From: Isoetes taiwanensis
Taxonomy: Eukaryota; Streptophyta; Lycopodiopsida; Isoetales; Isoetaceae
Direction of reading: 5' to 3'
DNA length: 64,000 nt
Assembly (NCBI GenBank): GCA_021234155.1
Contig: JAJEKV010000214.1
Coordinates: 186,001 to 250,000 of the forward strand
The position numbers and the translations under genes were made by a program. Of the stretch, positions 11,858 to 22,989 are shown in pieces. Numbering within the stretch: the first letter of the stretch is position 1; every line of letters starts with the position of its first letter. Under the pieces are notes generated by a model. The model did no database searches. It was not told the DNA's origin and was given only the letters and a program-made list of their open reading frames with translations.

Positions 11858-12700
11858 GAAATGATGCTGTCCGCAGCATCGTGGGTCTCCCCACCTTGGG
11901 ATCTTCCTAACCTGCAATCAACCTGATACATACAATATACTACTATAATACTTACACATTTATTAAGATTACCTTAAGGTAATATTTTTAGAACATTATT
12001 ACGCCATTATCTTATGAAATAACTTATCAATTCATAACATCATTAAAACAAGTTACTCAATAATTCACTTATCACGACAATTTAGTTTATCAAAATTTTA
12101 AATTAACGTTCGAGGTACTCTTCATTCCTTGCAACACATTCCAACAAAATTTGTGTTGCAAGTCTTCATAGTTCGACCTCCTTGCCCTCCGGAGCGCTCT
12201 ATTGGCCTGCAGGTCGACACTACATTAGTACCATTCAATTATTAATAAAATTTTGGTTATATAGTGACCACCCCACCTATCTACATGAATGCATGGCTAA
12301 TCTCCGTAGGAAGAGGATGATTCTTCCATCATTGGCCGTGGAGACAATGGCCCTATCATGCCTATATGCCGCTCATGCCTACACCTCTAGTTGCCCAGCG
12401 TGGAGGATATCCTTCCCGTATATGGGGCGTGAAGGATAGATTCCTCCTATCAAAGCATATATGGGGCTAAAGGTGCCTTTCCTATCAATGCATTCCTCAA
12501 TGGCCTCCTTTCTCTCGAGGTCGTCTACTTCCGTGGGACAGAAGTAGACTTTCCTTCCACTCATCCAAGTGGAAACGCGGTCATGCCTACATTGGCATTA
12601 CACCACGCCCTAGGGATCACCGTAGTGGTCCCATCATCGGTAACAACGCATGCAACCCATACCTAGCATAGGCGTAGATTAATCTTAACTACACATAGAA
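11858..12700. other. non-coding region between gypsy integrase end and polypurine tract
   Basis: AT-rich stretch (11930-12130), then GC-richer sequence with short fortuitous frames. I see no gene here. Its position in the element makes it the 3' untranslated part of the gypsy transcript. Confidence 0.6.
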
Positions 12701-13315
12701 TTAATCTACACAAATCGACATGCCTGAGCCGATTTCTTCGGAGATGACGTTGCCGTCCCATTGCTCCATAAACTGCGGGTACTGCTTTAATAGATCCTTC
12801 TTAAGTACCCATGTCGCGTCTTCCACCGGCAAGTGTTTCCACTTAACCAAATATTGGAGAAACTCTGATCTCCTTGTTTTCTTGAAAGCTTTATCAAGAA
12901 TCAATTCTGGAACTATTTCCAGCTGCTCCTCCGTCATTTCCAATAACGTTGGAGTGTCCAAGACTTCGTCTGGATTTGGAGTATGCTTCTTCAACAAACT
13001 CACGTGGAAGACTTTATGAATCTTTAGGTGTGCTGATAGATCCAGTCTGTAGGATTGATTACCTATTCTCTTGACTATTCTGAAAGGTCCAGCCCACCTT
13101 GGAGCAAGCTTCTTGCAATTACCGATGCGGAGCTTCGCCTGCTTTACCTTGATCTTGAGCCATACATCATCTCCAACTTGGAACTCTCTGACTGTTCGAT
13201 GCTTGTCGGCGATGCTCTTTTGTCGACTCCTTGCTGCCAGAAGATATCCTCGAACTTCTTCCACTAGCTGCTGCATGTCGGCCAACATTTGCTGCGAAAC
13301 TTCTACCTTTGACAC
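12701..13315 (-). pseudogene. gypsy integrase C-terminus with chromodomain
   Basis: A 204-residue open stretch. The first half is the GPY/F-like integrase tail (VWLKIKVKQAKLR, APRWAGPFRIVKRIG, HVSLLKKH). From about residue 135 it is a chromodomain: PELILDKAF, EFLQYLVKWKHLP, DATWVLKKDLLKQYPQF. Two aromatic cage positions (the W of VKWK and the W of ATW) are present. The first cage residue, normally an aromatic at the start of the domain, is not evident, as in many plant chromoviruses. Chromodomains steer integration to chromatin with particular histone H3 marks, which is notable given the H3-like ORF in the same element. It is separated from the integrase core by a frameshift near 13310. Confidence 0.88.
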
Positions 13316-13994
13316 GGGATTGTGCCAAGTAGGTATTGATAGCCGTAATTGATCATAAACGGCAACATTTGGGATGATTCCTGCTTGGTGCTATTGTACG
13401 CAAACTCCACCAAGTGAATAAATTCTTCCCACATACCTTGCTTGTTCCAGACATAGTTTCGTAGCATATCCTCCAAAATTCTGTTGGTCCGCTCTGTTTG
13501 GCCATCCGTCTGAGGATGATACGCCATGCTCATGGATAGCTTCGTCTAAATTGTCGCAAAGAGGTCTTGCCAAAAGGCACTCATGAACTTGGGGTCCCTG
13601 TCAGAGATAATCTCCCTTGGCATGCCATGGAGCCTGAAGATTTCTTTGGTGAAGAGCTTCCTGTATCCATAGCGGTGTCTGTGGTCCTGCAAGGCACAAA
13701 ATGTGCCATCTTCGACAACTTGTCGACCACTACCATCAAGGCATCCTTCCCTCTTACCGTCCTTGGAAGCCCTGTTATGAAGTCCATGCTGATGACCTCC
13801 CACTTAGCGTTTGGCACCGCTAATGGCTCTAATGTCCCTGGAATTCGAAGCTGCTTTGTCTTCGTCTGCTGACTGTAGCGAGCTACTTGATTCTTCATTC
13901 CTGGCCAATAGTAGCTGCTGCGCACTTTGAAATATGTCTTCATGAATCCCAGATGGCCAGCTATTGGACTGTTGTGAGTGTCGTGGAGGATCAA
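13303..13994 (-). pseudogene. gypsy integrase core
   Basis: The zinc-binding region shows HNSPIAGHLGFMKT, but the expected CxxC is degenerate (VARYSQQTKTKQ). The catalytic core has [10 protein letters not shown] (first Asp), [12 protein letters not shown] (second Asp) and YHPQTDGQTERTNRILED (Glu), so the DDE residues are all visible. The ORF is broken into several frames at about 13580, 13550 and 13390. It catalyses cDNA integration in functional relatives. Confidence 0.9.
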
Positions 13995-13999
13995 CTTCC

Positions 14000-14955
14000 T
14001 TACACCCGATGATTAAGACGCACAACTTGTTCTTTGTGATACAAGAGATTACCTTCCTTCTTAAAATTTTTGAAGGTTTCCCTCTCCTTGTCCGTTCTTG
14101 CTTCCCTGCATAAGCTTGCCCATGCTTCCTTGAAGTCCACATCCGTTGGCAAGGATTCTTCAATCTTCTTCGAAGCATTTGAAAGCGTCGAAATTGCATT
14201 GCAATGCACTCTAGTTGTCAGGGGATGCCTTGAAAGCGCATCCGCTACAACATTGAGCTTCCCCGGCTTGTAGACTATACCAAAGTCATACTCTTCGAGG
14301 AACTCCATCCACCTTCGCTGCCTCAGATTAAGGTGTGGTTGCGTGAATACATACTGGAGGCTCTAGTGATCTGTATCCAATTGGAATTTCCTTCCCAAGA
14401 GGTAGTGCCTCCAAATTCTTAATGCCCTGACAACCGCAAGCAATTCCTGATCATGGGTGGGGTGGCGCCGCGTTTCAAGGCGTCGTTCATCTTCCTGGAA
14501 TCATATACAACCACACGCTCTTCCTGCATGAGCACTGCACCTGTGGCTATCTTACTCGCATCTGTCGCCACAAGCTTATCTTTCTCTGGATCTGGCAGGG
14601 TCAAGACGGGGGCGGTCGTTAAAGCTTCCTTCAACAACTCAAACCCTGCTTGGGCTTTCTTGTGCCAATGGTCTGCCCAATCTTTCACTTTTTCCGCCCT
14701 CGTCAAGTCCGTTAGCGGGGCCGCTATCTTAGCAAAGTTCTTCACGAACTTCCTGTAGTACCCTGCTAGGCCAAGGAAACTTCTCACCTCATGCACATTC
14801 TTCGGTGCCGGCCACTGAATGACGGCTTCAATCTTAGCAGGATCCGTCGAAATGCCTTCCGCCGAGATCACATGACCCAGGTATTCCACCTTCTCCGTTA
14901 TTGTGACACCCGACAACTTGGCGCATATTTGGTGCCTCCTTAATTTCTCAAGCAC
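14000..14955 (-). pseudogene. gypsy reverse transcriptase connection and RNase H domain
   Basis: The stretch begins with the RT thumb/connection (AEGISTDPAKIEAV, RSFLGLAGYYRKFVKNFA). RNase H follows: [26 protein letters not shown], then, after a frame change near 14420, [15 protein letters not shown] and [12 protein letters not shown]. The first RNase H Asp (TDAS) and the terminal DALSR motif are intact. At least two frameshifts and an in-frame stop near 14364 disrupt it. Confidence 0.9.
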
Positions 14956-15592
14956 TCTCCTTAAGTGTTGCGTGTTCTTCTAGGGATACGCTATACACCA
15001 AAATGTCATCAAAGAATACTATCACAAAGGTGTCCAAGAACTCCCTGAAGATGTCATTCATGAGCCTCATGAATGTTGCTGGGGCATTCGATAAGCCGAA
15101 AGGCATTACCGTGAATTCATAGTGCCCATACCGCGTTCTGAAAGCGGTTTTATGGGTATCTTCCTCCTTTATCCGGATCTGATGATGGCCTGACCTTAAG
15201 TCAATTTTGGAGAAGACCTTTGCACCTTGAAGCTGATCCATCAAGTCATCCGATCTGGGGAGCGCATACTTGTTCTTGATGGTGTGCTTGTTCAACTGCC
15301 TATAGTCTATGCACATCCTCAAACTGCCATCCTTCTTCTTGACAAAAAGAATAGGCGCTCCAAATGGCGAGAAGCTAGGTCTAATGAAGCCTAGGTCGAG
15401 CAATTCCTGCAATTGCTTCTTTAGCTCCGTCAGCTCCTGCGTCGTCATTCTATATAGGGCCTTGCTTGTCGGCTTCGTTCCCGGTTCGAGTGCTATCTCA
15501 CACTCGACTCCCCTATAAGGAGGGAGCTGCTTGATCTCATCTGGAAAGAGATCGTGGAACTCCGTGATCAACCCAGCTACTTGTTTGGGCAA
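14948..15592 (-). pseudogene. gypsy reverse transcriptase
   Basis: 214 open residues of the RT fingers and palm: [81 protein letters not shown] and [10 protein letters not shown]. The catalytic pair reads FFDD where most relatives have Y/F-x-DD, so both Asp are present. It ends at a frameshift just after the active site. Confidence 0.93.
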
Positions 15593-15807
15593 CTTGCTGA
15601 GGTTCTTATTTTCCTTACCTTCTTTTTATTCGGGCTCTTGGATCTCGAGCTTGAAGACATAAGCTACCTGCTCACTCTTTATGCACTGAGCGGTACGCTT
15701 AGAGATATAAACGCATTATGGGAACAACTTCTTTACCTGTGATCTCTATGATCTTGCCATTGGGTCTTTGGAGAGTCACCTTCCACTTTCCACAATCAAT
15801 GAGGGCT

Positions 15808-16080
15808 CTATTTGGACCAAGATACTCCATCCATGATTAAGTCATACTTTCCAATGTTCATTACCTCCCCCCCCATCCCGAATGTTGATTCCCGGCAATT
15901 CAATGTGAAGTTGATTCTTTTACTGCTTGTATGCCTTACTCCCCCGTTTGCCAACACCACGGGTCTTGGCTTGGACTTCAAAGGCTTAAGCTTCAACATT
16001 TCTACCATTCTTATGAATGCAAAGTTATGGCTACTTCCCGAGTCTATCGAGGGACTATGAAAGACTTGGCCTTGGCCTTC
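15808..16080 (-). pseudogene. gypsy retropepsin-like protease
   Basis: A DSG-type active site is visible at about 16040 (minus strand DSGSS), followed by MVEMLKLKPLKSKPRPVVLA, NGGVRHTSSK and DLIMDGVSW, the typical order of plant gypsy proteases. A frameshift separates the active site from the rest, and a stop follows at 15808. It lies between gag and RT as expected. Confidence 0.75.
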
Positions 16081-16099
16081 CTACCTTGAGAAATTACCT

Positions 16100-17500
16100 T
16101 ATCTTTGGTTTTCTCTGCTTGTTCTGCATGTCTATTGCGGCAAAGATATGACACTCACCCTGAATATAGTCGCGGGCTATCTCGCCGTCCCAACTCTCGC
16201 GTTGAGACGGAGTGTCCCAATCTCCCAACCGCTAGTCTTTGCACTCATGATGTAGGGCGGGTTCGCTATCCTATGGCTTTGGCTGGAAGCACACTGAAGC
16301 AATCTTTGCTTTTCTATGCACTCCTGCCTCTTTTCCTTGGGCATAGCTTTGCAAAAGGATCGTGACCGCTTTGGAGTAGTTTGACCCCTCCTTGTCCTTG
16401 AAGGACACACGCTTTTTCTCCCCTATTTTGCTTCCCCGGGTTGCCACCATATGGGGCTCTAGCTGGGCACAGGGCCGGCTGCCCTAGGGCTATAATTCCG
16501 CTTTGCCTTGCCTTTATCCCCGGTAATAGTGCTGCCTCTGCGCTTATGATGCGAGGCCCCTGTTCCTTGCAAGCTTATTGCCTTGGATTACGCTTCGATC
16601 TTTGTCTTAGGGTTTATTGCTCTTACAAGCTTATGGATCTCATCATTGACCCTTCAATATAGCTCTCCACTGCATGCTTTTCCCCCAACTTTGGCACATA
16701 AAGTCTTAGCCTCATAAATTCCTCTATGTATTTCTGGACGGATTTGTTTCCCTGTTGCAACATGTAGAACTGCTGCATCATGCTGGACTTGTGCTCCCTT
16801 GGGACGTAGTGGCGCTTGAAAGCTTTAGCAAACTTCCTGAACCTGCAAGCATCCCTGCTTAAGCCATGGGCCTTGGCATAACCCTTCCACCAAATGCGTG
16901 CTGCTCCTTTCAGGTTGGCTGTTGCCACTCTGTCTTTATCCTTGCCCTTCATACCATAAGCGTTGCCATATTTGCTCATTTCATCGAGCCAAGCCTCCGC
17001 TTCCATGCCTGATCTGTTCTCGCCTGAGAATTGTTCGAGCTTCCTGGCCTTCCATACGTTTCCCAAAGCTGAATCTACCTTCTTCTGGTAGTCCGAGGTC
17101 TTCGCCTCTTTGGGTGCGGCTATCCCTCAGGTTACTTCAGATTGGTTCAGCCTCTTCCTGAAGTCGTGAGTCTGAGTCAGGAGCTTGAGTCGAGGAGGAT
17201 TCGTCTTTGGAGGCCCTCCTTCTCTTGCTCCTCTTCTTGTCCTTTCCTGTTTTCCGAGCTGATGCTTGTGGCAACTGAGCGTTGCCCTCCGAACCAACTC
17301 CTGCTTGTGCGGCCAGGAAAGCCTTTATCTGCTCAAGGTCCGGTCCTCATTTGCGACACTTCCTCCTCTCGGGGGTCATGGGTCCAAATGCTTCATCTGA
17401 GCTCCTTTTGGGTGGTCTGGGCGGACTCTGTTCTTCCCTATGGTCTCGGCGATGTCGTTCCCCTGAGCTCAGGTCTCTAGCTGCATACACAAGTAGTTCA
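16100..17500 (-). pseudogene. gypsy gag
   Basis: The capsid-like core is open from 17066 to 16623: KLEQFSGENRSGMEAEAWLD, RIWWKGYAKAHG, HYVPREHKSSMMQQFYML and QKYIEEFMRL are classic retrotransposon gag. Upstream (17.5-17.1 kb) is a charged, serine-rich N-terminal part, and downstream (16.6-16.1 kb) a basic nucleocapsid-like part without a clear zinc knuckle. It is broken by stops. The hAT-like element lies about 100 bp upstream of the N-terminal part. Confidence 0.82.
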
Positions 17501-17920
17501 TGACTATATGATTAGTTTTATTTGTTCTCTTGGTATAGTTGTGGAACAAAATACATCAATAAAACATTTGAAGTGCAAAAGAAATTATATTTATATTATA
17601 TAATACAGGGATAGGTTCTATACGTACAAAATTAAAATTCCTGACGTATAAAGTCAAAAAATACGTATTTTTTAATAAAATATGTATTTAACGTATAAAA
17701 ACCTCGCCGGCCGGAAAAAAAATTTCAGCGTCGGAAAAGCACCGTGAAAAGCGTCGCATAAAATTTTTCGGCGTCCTTGAAGCGGTAATTTTTTTTCGGG
17801 GGCCAGCGTCTGTAAACCTACATTTAGCGTCTGTGAAAAAACTTTTCGCGTCTGTAAATGGAAGGTTCAGCGTCTGTGAAATTTGAATTTAAAAAATATA
17901 TATATATATTATATATATTA

Positions 17921-19800
17921 TCTTATATTATAATGTTATACCGTAAGTGCGTAGTGCACCGAGCCCTAATTTGAATGGCCGAGATCATCTGGATGCATCC
18001 GAAGGCCTAGATTTATTGCACGACTTACCAACACTGTGATTGGTCATGCTTCGATCTCTTAAGGGGAAAGGGTAAATGAAAAGGGGGAAAAGGAAAAGGG
18101 AAGTGGAAAGAGAGAATGTGAAGGGCAAAAAGGCATGGGGAAAAGGCAAAAGGGTAAAAGGAAAAGGGTGGGGATAAGAGAAGAGAAAAAGGCATGGAAA
18201 ACGAAAAAGGGAAAGGAACCTGAGAAAAGGGCACGAGGGAAGGAGGAAGAGATAAAGTGGAAAAGGTAAATGGAAAGGGCATGAAAAAACAAAAAGGAAA
18301 GAGGAAAAGGTTAAAAAAGGAGAAAATGAAGGAGAAAAAAAGCATGGAAAAGGGGAGGAGAAAAAAAGCACGGGAAAAGGAAGGAGCATGGGAAAAGGGG
18401 GAAAAAGAGGAAAAAGGAAGGGACAAATGACATAGGAAAAGGGGAAAAAAAAAAAAGAGGGAAAGGGAAGGGAAAAAATGCATCAAGAAAAGGGGAAGAG
18501 TGAAAGGTTTGAAAAATGGGGGAACAAGAAAAGGATGGGGAGAGGGGAAAAGAAAAGGGGCATAGAAAAAGGGAAAGTGAGAAGAAAGAAAAAGGAAAGG
18601 GAAAAGGGAAAAAGGGAACCTAGGTAAAGGTCACAAGGAAAAAGAAAGAGGGAAACGAGAAAAGGGAAGGGGAAGGGCATGAGAGAAAAGGGAAGAGGAA
18701 AATGGTGAAGAAAGGGAAAAAAAAAAAAAAAGGAAAAGAAAAGGGGCAAGAGAGAAAGGGTGGGGAAAAGATGAAAATGGGTATAGGAAATAAGAGAATA
18801 AAACAAATGTGCAAAAGGCATGGAAAAAGGGAAAAGGAAAAGGAAAGGAAAGGAAAAAGTGCACAGGAAAAGGATTGGCAAAGGAGGAAAACGGAAAGAA
18901 AAAAATCCATCAAGAAAAGGAAACGGGAAAAAAGGGAAAGGGAAAGGGAAGCAGGGGAGTGATGGAGGGGAGGGAAAGGGAAAAAGGACATGAGGAAAGG
19001 AAAAGAGAAAAGAAAAAGGAAGGGTTGAAAGAAGGGAAAATTGCACGGGAAGAGGGAAAGGGTGGGAAAAGGAAGCACGGGAAAAATAGAAAGAAGAAAA
19101 GGGTGGGAAACAGGGCATGGGAAAAGGGAAATGGAAAAGGGGAAAGAAGAGAGAGCCACAGGAAAAAAAAGGAAATGAGGAAAATGGAAAAGGGGAAACG
19201 GGAAAAAGGAAATGAGGAAAATGGAAAAGGGGAAGAGAAAAAGGGAGCATGGAAAAGGGAAAGAGGGAAAGGGTGAGGAGATGGAAAAAGGGAAGGTAAA
19301 AAGGGCATGGAAAACGGGAGGGAGAAAAGAAAAATGGAAGGGAAAAGGGCACATAAAAAAAGAGGAAAAGAGTGGGAAAAGGAGGAAAAGAGAAGGGGAA
19401 ATAGGCATGGAAAAGGGCGAAAGAGTAAATGGTTGAGAAAAAGGGAAGACATGGAAAAAAGGTGGGGAAAAGAGAAGGCATAAAAAAGAGAAATGGGAAG
19501 GGAAAAGGGCAAAGAAAAAAGAGAAGAGGGAAAAGGTGGAGAAAGGAGCAAAAGGGAAGGGAAAAAGGTTATCGGGAACAGGGAAGGGGGAAGGAAAGGA
19601 ATGGGAAAACAAGGAAACATGTGAGAAAGACGAGAAAAAAAAAAAAAAAAAAAAAAAAAGTAGAGAAAATAAGAAAAAATGAAATGCGTGATAGAGCAAA
19701 AGGGAAAGGGAAAGGAAAAGGGATAGGGCTTTTCTCACTGCATCCCAAAGCATTTACAGGCCCTCAACTTATGCCCAGCAACGCTGGGCACCATTACTAG
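17921..19800 (+). mobile_element. non-autonomous Helitron A2 (1880 bp, purine-rich)
   Basis: It has the same TCTTATATTATAATGTT start, GCCCAGCAACGCTGGGC hairpin and CTAG end as the copy at 4132. A precedes it and T follows it. Differences from A1 are scattered single-base changes and small indels that cancel in total length. The host is an AT stretch of the hAT-like element, and that host sequence is itself repeated on both sides of the Helitron (17790-17920 and 19801-19935). Confidence 0.93.
18060..19730 (+). repeat. 1.67-kb polypurine strand inside Helitron A2
   Basis: Almost only A and G on the plus strand, with CAT/CAC interruptions, as in Helitron A1. It includes a run of about 30 A at 19635-19660. 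The long open frames on both strands are low-complexity artefacts. Confidence 0.9.
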
Positions 19801-20212
19801 TATATTATATATATATATTTTTTGGCGGTTCGTCTGTGAAACCTTACATTTTGACGTCTGTGAAAAAACTTTCAGCGTCTGACGCAAAAAGAAGGTTCGG
19901 CGTCTGGAAATTTGAATTCAAAAAATATATATATATTTTTCGCGTCGCAGCGATTTTCAACATTTCAGCGTCGCAGCGAAAAACTTTCAGCGTCTGTGAA
20001 TTAGAAGGTTTCAGCGTCGCGAAAATCTTAACGCAGGAATTTTTTTTTGCCGTATTTTTTACGTTTTATACGGCAAATATGTGCCGTATCATACAATTCA
20101 TCGTATTTCAGATATAAAGCGTCTGTTGATATTGAACCTATCCCTGATATAATATCGTAATATAAAATCTCCGGGATCAAGAGTCTAACTATTCTTGAAA
20201 TTCCTCGAGGAA

Positions 20213-21690
20213 CTTCTTAACTTGGGCCGTTCCTACCGAGCGTCCCAAGTTCCTGAGGACATTGGTTGACGTCCCGCCCTGCAAGACTGACACCAACTCT
20301 TCTACTCTGCGGTCGGCGGTGTAGGCAGCGATTCTTGCTTAATCTTCCTCGCTTGCCGGTAGGGAGACGCAGTAGTCGAAGATGTGAAGTGCCATTGCTC
20401 TCTTGACTAGGACAGCATATTCGACATTTGCCGCTATTCGAGCATGTCTGCCGAAGCCTGAGAGTGCAATAAGCATGAACACTCCTTCTTCACCCCGGGG
20501 GCTGAATTTGCGGTGTATCACCGCTATTCTCCCATCCCGCAGCAGGGGGAGGTAGTACCACTGACATTGCCGTTGTGTGTTCAGCGACGACTCTCCTCTG
20601 GCAGCTCCCCGGGTCTATGCCTTACGGCATATTCGCCGACCTCCACCTCGGTGATTTCCTGGTAATCCCCGACAGGGAGTCGACTACGCGATGTCGATCC
20701 CTGCTCCTCTTGCTGGAGGTGGTGTCGAGGAGCTTGGCATTAAGACGCTCGTGGTCTTGCCACGGATCCCCATCCGCTCCTGGAGGGCGAGGAACTCCTC
20801 CTCCGTTGGCAGCTCTCGCGCTTCCATCATTTGCCTGATGTTGCTGTAGGCTGGATGTCGGGAAGACTCCCCTGTGTAGGTGTCTTCCCGACTTGAAAGC
20901 AGAAAAGTCCCGAGACTCCGGATGATGAAGTAGGGCCCAAGCCTGGTGCCGTAGTTGGTGCAAAGAGTTCGTCAATCAGAATTTCGTTCTCCCCTCTTGA
21001 GAAGGTTACGATGTCGCTGAGGAGTAGATACTCCTCTCCGTTGATGATGATGGGGGCTAGGCTTGTGATGCCTAGCCCAAGTGGGGGAGCGACTTTGAGG
21101 GTCTGCCGGCTCCGCTCGAGGTTGGCCAGCTCCTCTTCTGCTTGCCGCCGTTCTTCCTCTGAGTCGAGCTCCGTGTACTCTTCGTCGTCCGACTCCTCTT
21201 CTTCTTCTCTTCCTTCTTGTTTTGCCGCCGGTACTTGCAAAAGCATCTGCTCTTCTGCTTGGGCTGCTGTGGGGTCCACCTCCATGGGAGGAATAGAGGT
21301 TGCCCCCATTGGTTTTTCGGCACGGTGGGAAAGGAAAATGGCTAAGGCGGTGGTGTAGGAAAAATACTTAGTCCTGTCAACTGTCAGGACCATGTAGTCT
21401 GGCAGCCTTTGTGCCTTGTTGGTCAAGTATTTGGCAATGTTCGGAACATCACCCAAGGCTACTTGAAGGGATGGGCGGGGAACAAAATACCCTATGCAAG
21501 GGGGTAGCTGCACGAGGGAGGGTCCTAGTCTAGCTTGGAACTCGGCTAAGACTTGCCTGTACACCGGGGTTGCATTCAGAGTGGCTTGGACATCTATTTC
21601 TTTCCTAAAGACTCGAAAGATGTCATTGACATCGGCCTCGGCAGCATGGGCACTGGCGCTGTACCATCGCCTGAAGTCAGCAGTGGCCAT
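20213..21690 (-). pseudogene. gypsy accessory ORF-b, unrecognised protein upstream of gag
   Basis: The open part runs from an ATG at 21690 to 20827 (287 residues). It begins MATADFRRWYSASAHAAEAD. A hydrophobic or globular first half contains LPDYMVLTVDRTKYFSY. An acidic stretch (EGREEEEESDDEEYTEL) and a LANLERSRQTLK helix follow. After frame changes it continues with ELPTEEEFLALQERMG, then FSPRGEEGVFMLIALSGFG, RIAANVEYAVLVKRAM and, after a stop at 20341, RRVEELVSVLQGG and VKKFLEEFQE (stop at 20213). About 490 residues in an unbroken version. I recognise no family. It is in sense with pol, preceded by two 67-bp palindromes, and sits where gypsy elements normally have only leader or gag. Confidence 0.55.
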
Positions 21691-22003
21691 TGATCTAGCG
21701 AAGAAGAGACTAGCAAACAGATGCAGAAGCGCCTCAGTGAGCTGGAAGATCGCCTAAACAGTCAAGAACAAACTTGTAGGGTGCTAAGTGGGAAATGGGG
21801 GACCTATTTATAGAAAAAGGGAAAACCCTAATTTTTGGATGACCTAGAATTTTACTGGGATTGGGCGATTATGATCTATTAAGAGGTGCAATTGAGAATT
21901 TGAAGACTACTTTTAGGGTTTGAGCATGCTAAGATCAACTGATGAACCTATTGCAACGACTGGAGATCATTTGGATATGGCATGGTGAAGAAAATGCTGA
22001 GAG

Positions 22004-22070
22004 GTCTCACACGTTGCGCCCAGACCGATAATGAAAAGTTCATTTTCTGCCCTGGCGCGACGTGTGAGAC
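22004..22070. repeat. 67-bp palindrome (hairpin), copy 1
   Basis: The arms are GTCTCACACGTTGCGCCCAG and CTGGCGCGACGTGTGAGAC. The centre GAAAATGAA...TTCATTTTC is itself symmetric, with two mismatches in this copy. Four copies exist in the gypsy internal region, in two pairs. This pair precedes ORF-b and follows the H3-like ORF. Confidence 0.9.
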
Positions 22071-22199
22071 ATTGTCTCTAGATGGGCTAAAGTTGTCTAA
22101 TTTGGGTGATCTAAGGGTCTAATTCTACTGGACTCGTCGAGGCAGAATTGACCCCTTATTTGGTCAATTTGGAGCAGTTTTGGGCATTTTTGGGGCATG

Positions 22200-22266
22200 G
22201 TCTCACACGTTGCGCCCAGCCCGAAAATGAAAAGTTCATTTTCTGTCCTGGCGCGACGTGTGAGAC
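22200..22266. repeat. 67-bp palindrome (hairpin), copy 2
   Basis: Near-perfect copy of the same palindrome, about 130 bp from copy 1. Both arms and the GAAAATGAAAAGTTCATTTTC centre are conserved. Confidence 0.92.
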
Positions 22267-22411
22267 ATCGTCTCAATTTTGCTCAAAAGGTCCAATTTAA
22301 CCAAAACAAAAGCCAGAATTCAATATCTTAACCTAATTAAGCAAGATTAAACATATTATCTAACCAAAAATTCTTTATATTAACAAAAATTTTCTATTAT
22401 TTACAAAATGT

Positions 22412-22686
22412 TTAAGGGCGCTCTCCCTTGATATGACTAGCAAGATGCATGTCTTGCCTCATAAGTGTGACCCTCTTCGCATGAACTGTGCAGGCCGTCG
22501 AATCTTCAAAGTGCTGCACCAGTTTCTGCTCTGCTGCCTCCTGTAGGCACATCAACATTTCGTCGGTCACCCTCATCTCCGTGTTGTACTCCTGGATGAC
22601 CTCTCAGACTAGGTAGTGGAACGGTGCACGGGGGATCAAAAATCCGTAACTTCGCTGGAAGTGCCGGATTTCATTGAGGGCTCTCC
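22412..22686 (-). pseudogene. histone H3-like ORF of the gypsy element, histone-fold part
   Basis: Reading frame on the minus strand from the transposon junction to a TAA at 22412-22414. The residues follow canonical H3 from A47 to the C-terminus without gaps: ALNEIRHFQRS (H3 ALREIRRYQKS), FLIPRAPFHYLV (LLIRKLPFQRLV), [16 protein letters not shown] (LQEAAEAYLVGLFEDT), VHAKRVTLM (IHAKRVTIM) and HIKGERP (RIRGERA). Loop 1 has canonical H3 length, not the longer loop of many CENH3 proteins. One in-frame TGA at the REI-like position breaks the frame. Sense is the same as gag-pol. The N-terminal tail continues at 38280 across the 15.6-kb transposon, and the CTCC target duplication proves continuity. 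Divergence from host H3 is large. Confidence 0.85.
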
Positions 22687-22717
22687 AACCATCATCCAAT
22701 TAAATTGGGATTATGTC
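22687..22717 (+). repeat. left terminal inverted repeat of the 15.6-kb transposon
   Basis: Starts AACCATCATCCAATTAAATT and ends TTATGTC. It contains the internal palindrome CCAATTAAATTGG. The same end closes the inverted copy at 49801-49831. Confidence 0.9.
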
Positions 22718-22989
22718 AACTCCAAAATCACGAACCTGCTATTGTCTTCTAGGGGGTTTTTGTTTTTTTTAATCTTTTATTTTGGACTTCAAAAATAACA
22801 TAAGGTTGCGATTCACGTGTGACTTTTCATATGCGAATTGAAATATGCAAAAATGAAGAGCAAGTTGCTAACATAGATGAGACCAAAATTGCTTGCTCGA
22901 TAGATGATAATATTAGGTTTGATAATAACAGATTGCATTATTTGCGAGGCAATTCCAGACTCGAAATTATCGATACATGGCACAAATAT

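Larger units (their letters stand above)
17606..20146. mobile_element. hAT-like non-autonomous transposon (MITE) carrying Helitron A2
   Basis: The ends are inverted repeats CAGGGATAGGTTC (17606) and its complement GAACCTATCCCTG (ending 20146). An 8-bp target duplication ATATAATA occurs at 17598-17605 and 20147-20154. A CAGGG end and 8-bp duplication identify the hAT superfamily. Without the Helitron only about 660 bp remain, with no coding capacity. Both subterminal regions are full of GCGTCTGTGAAA-like repeats (about a dozen), the sort of subterminal motif hAT transposases bind. It lies in the gypsy internal region just upstream of gag. Confidence 0.88.

Noticed and set aside
17985-19800. 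Frames up to 377 codons in the second purine tract
   Set aside because: Same artefact as in the first copy; indels shift the frames between the two copies without any sign of coding constraint.
22412-22686. H3-like ORF as centromeric CENH3
   Set aside because: Loop 1 has canonical H3 length and not the longer form common in CENH3; the divergence alone does not identify CENH3.
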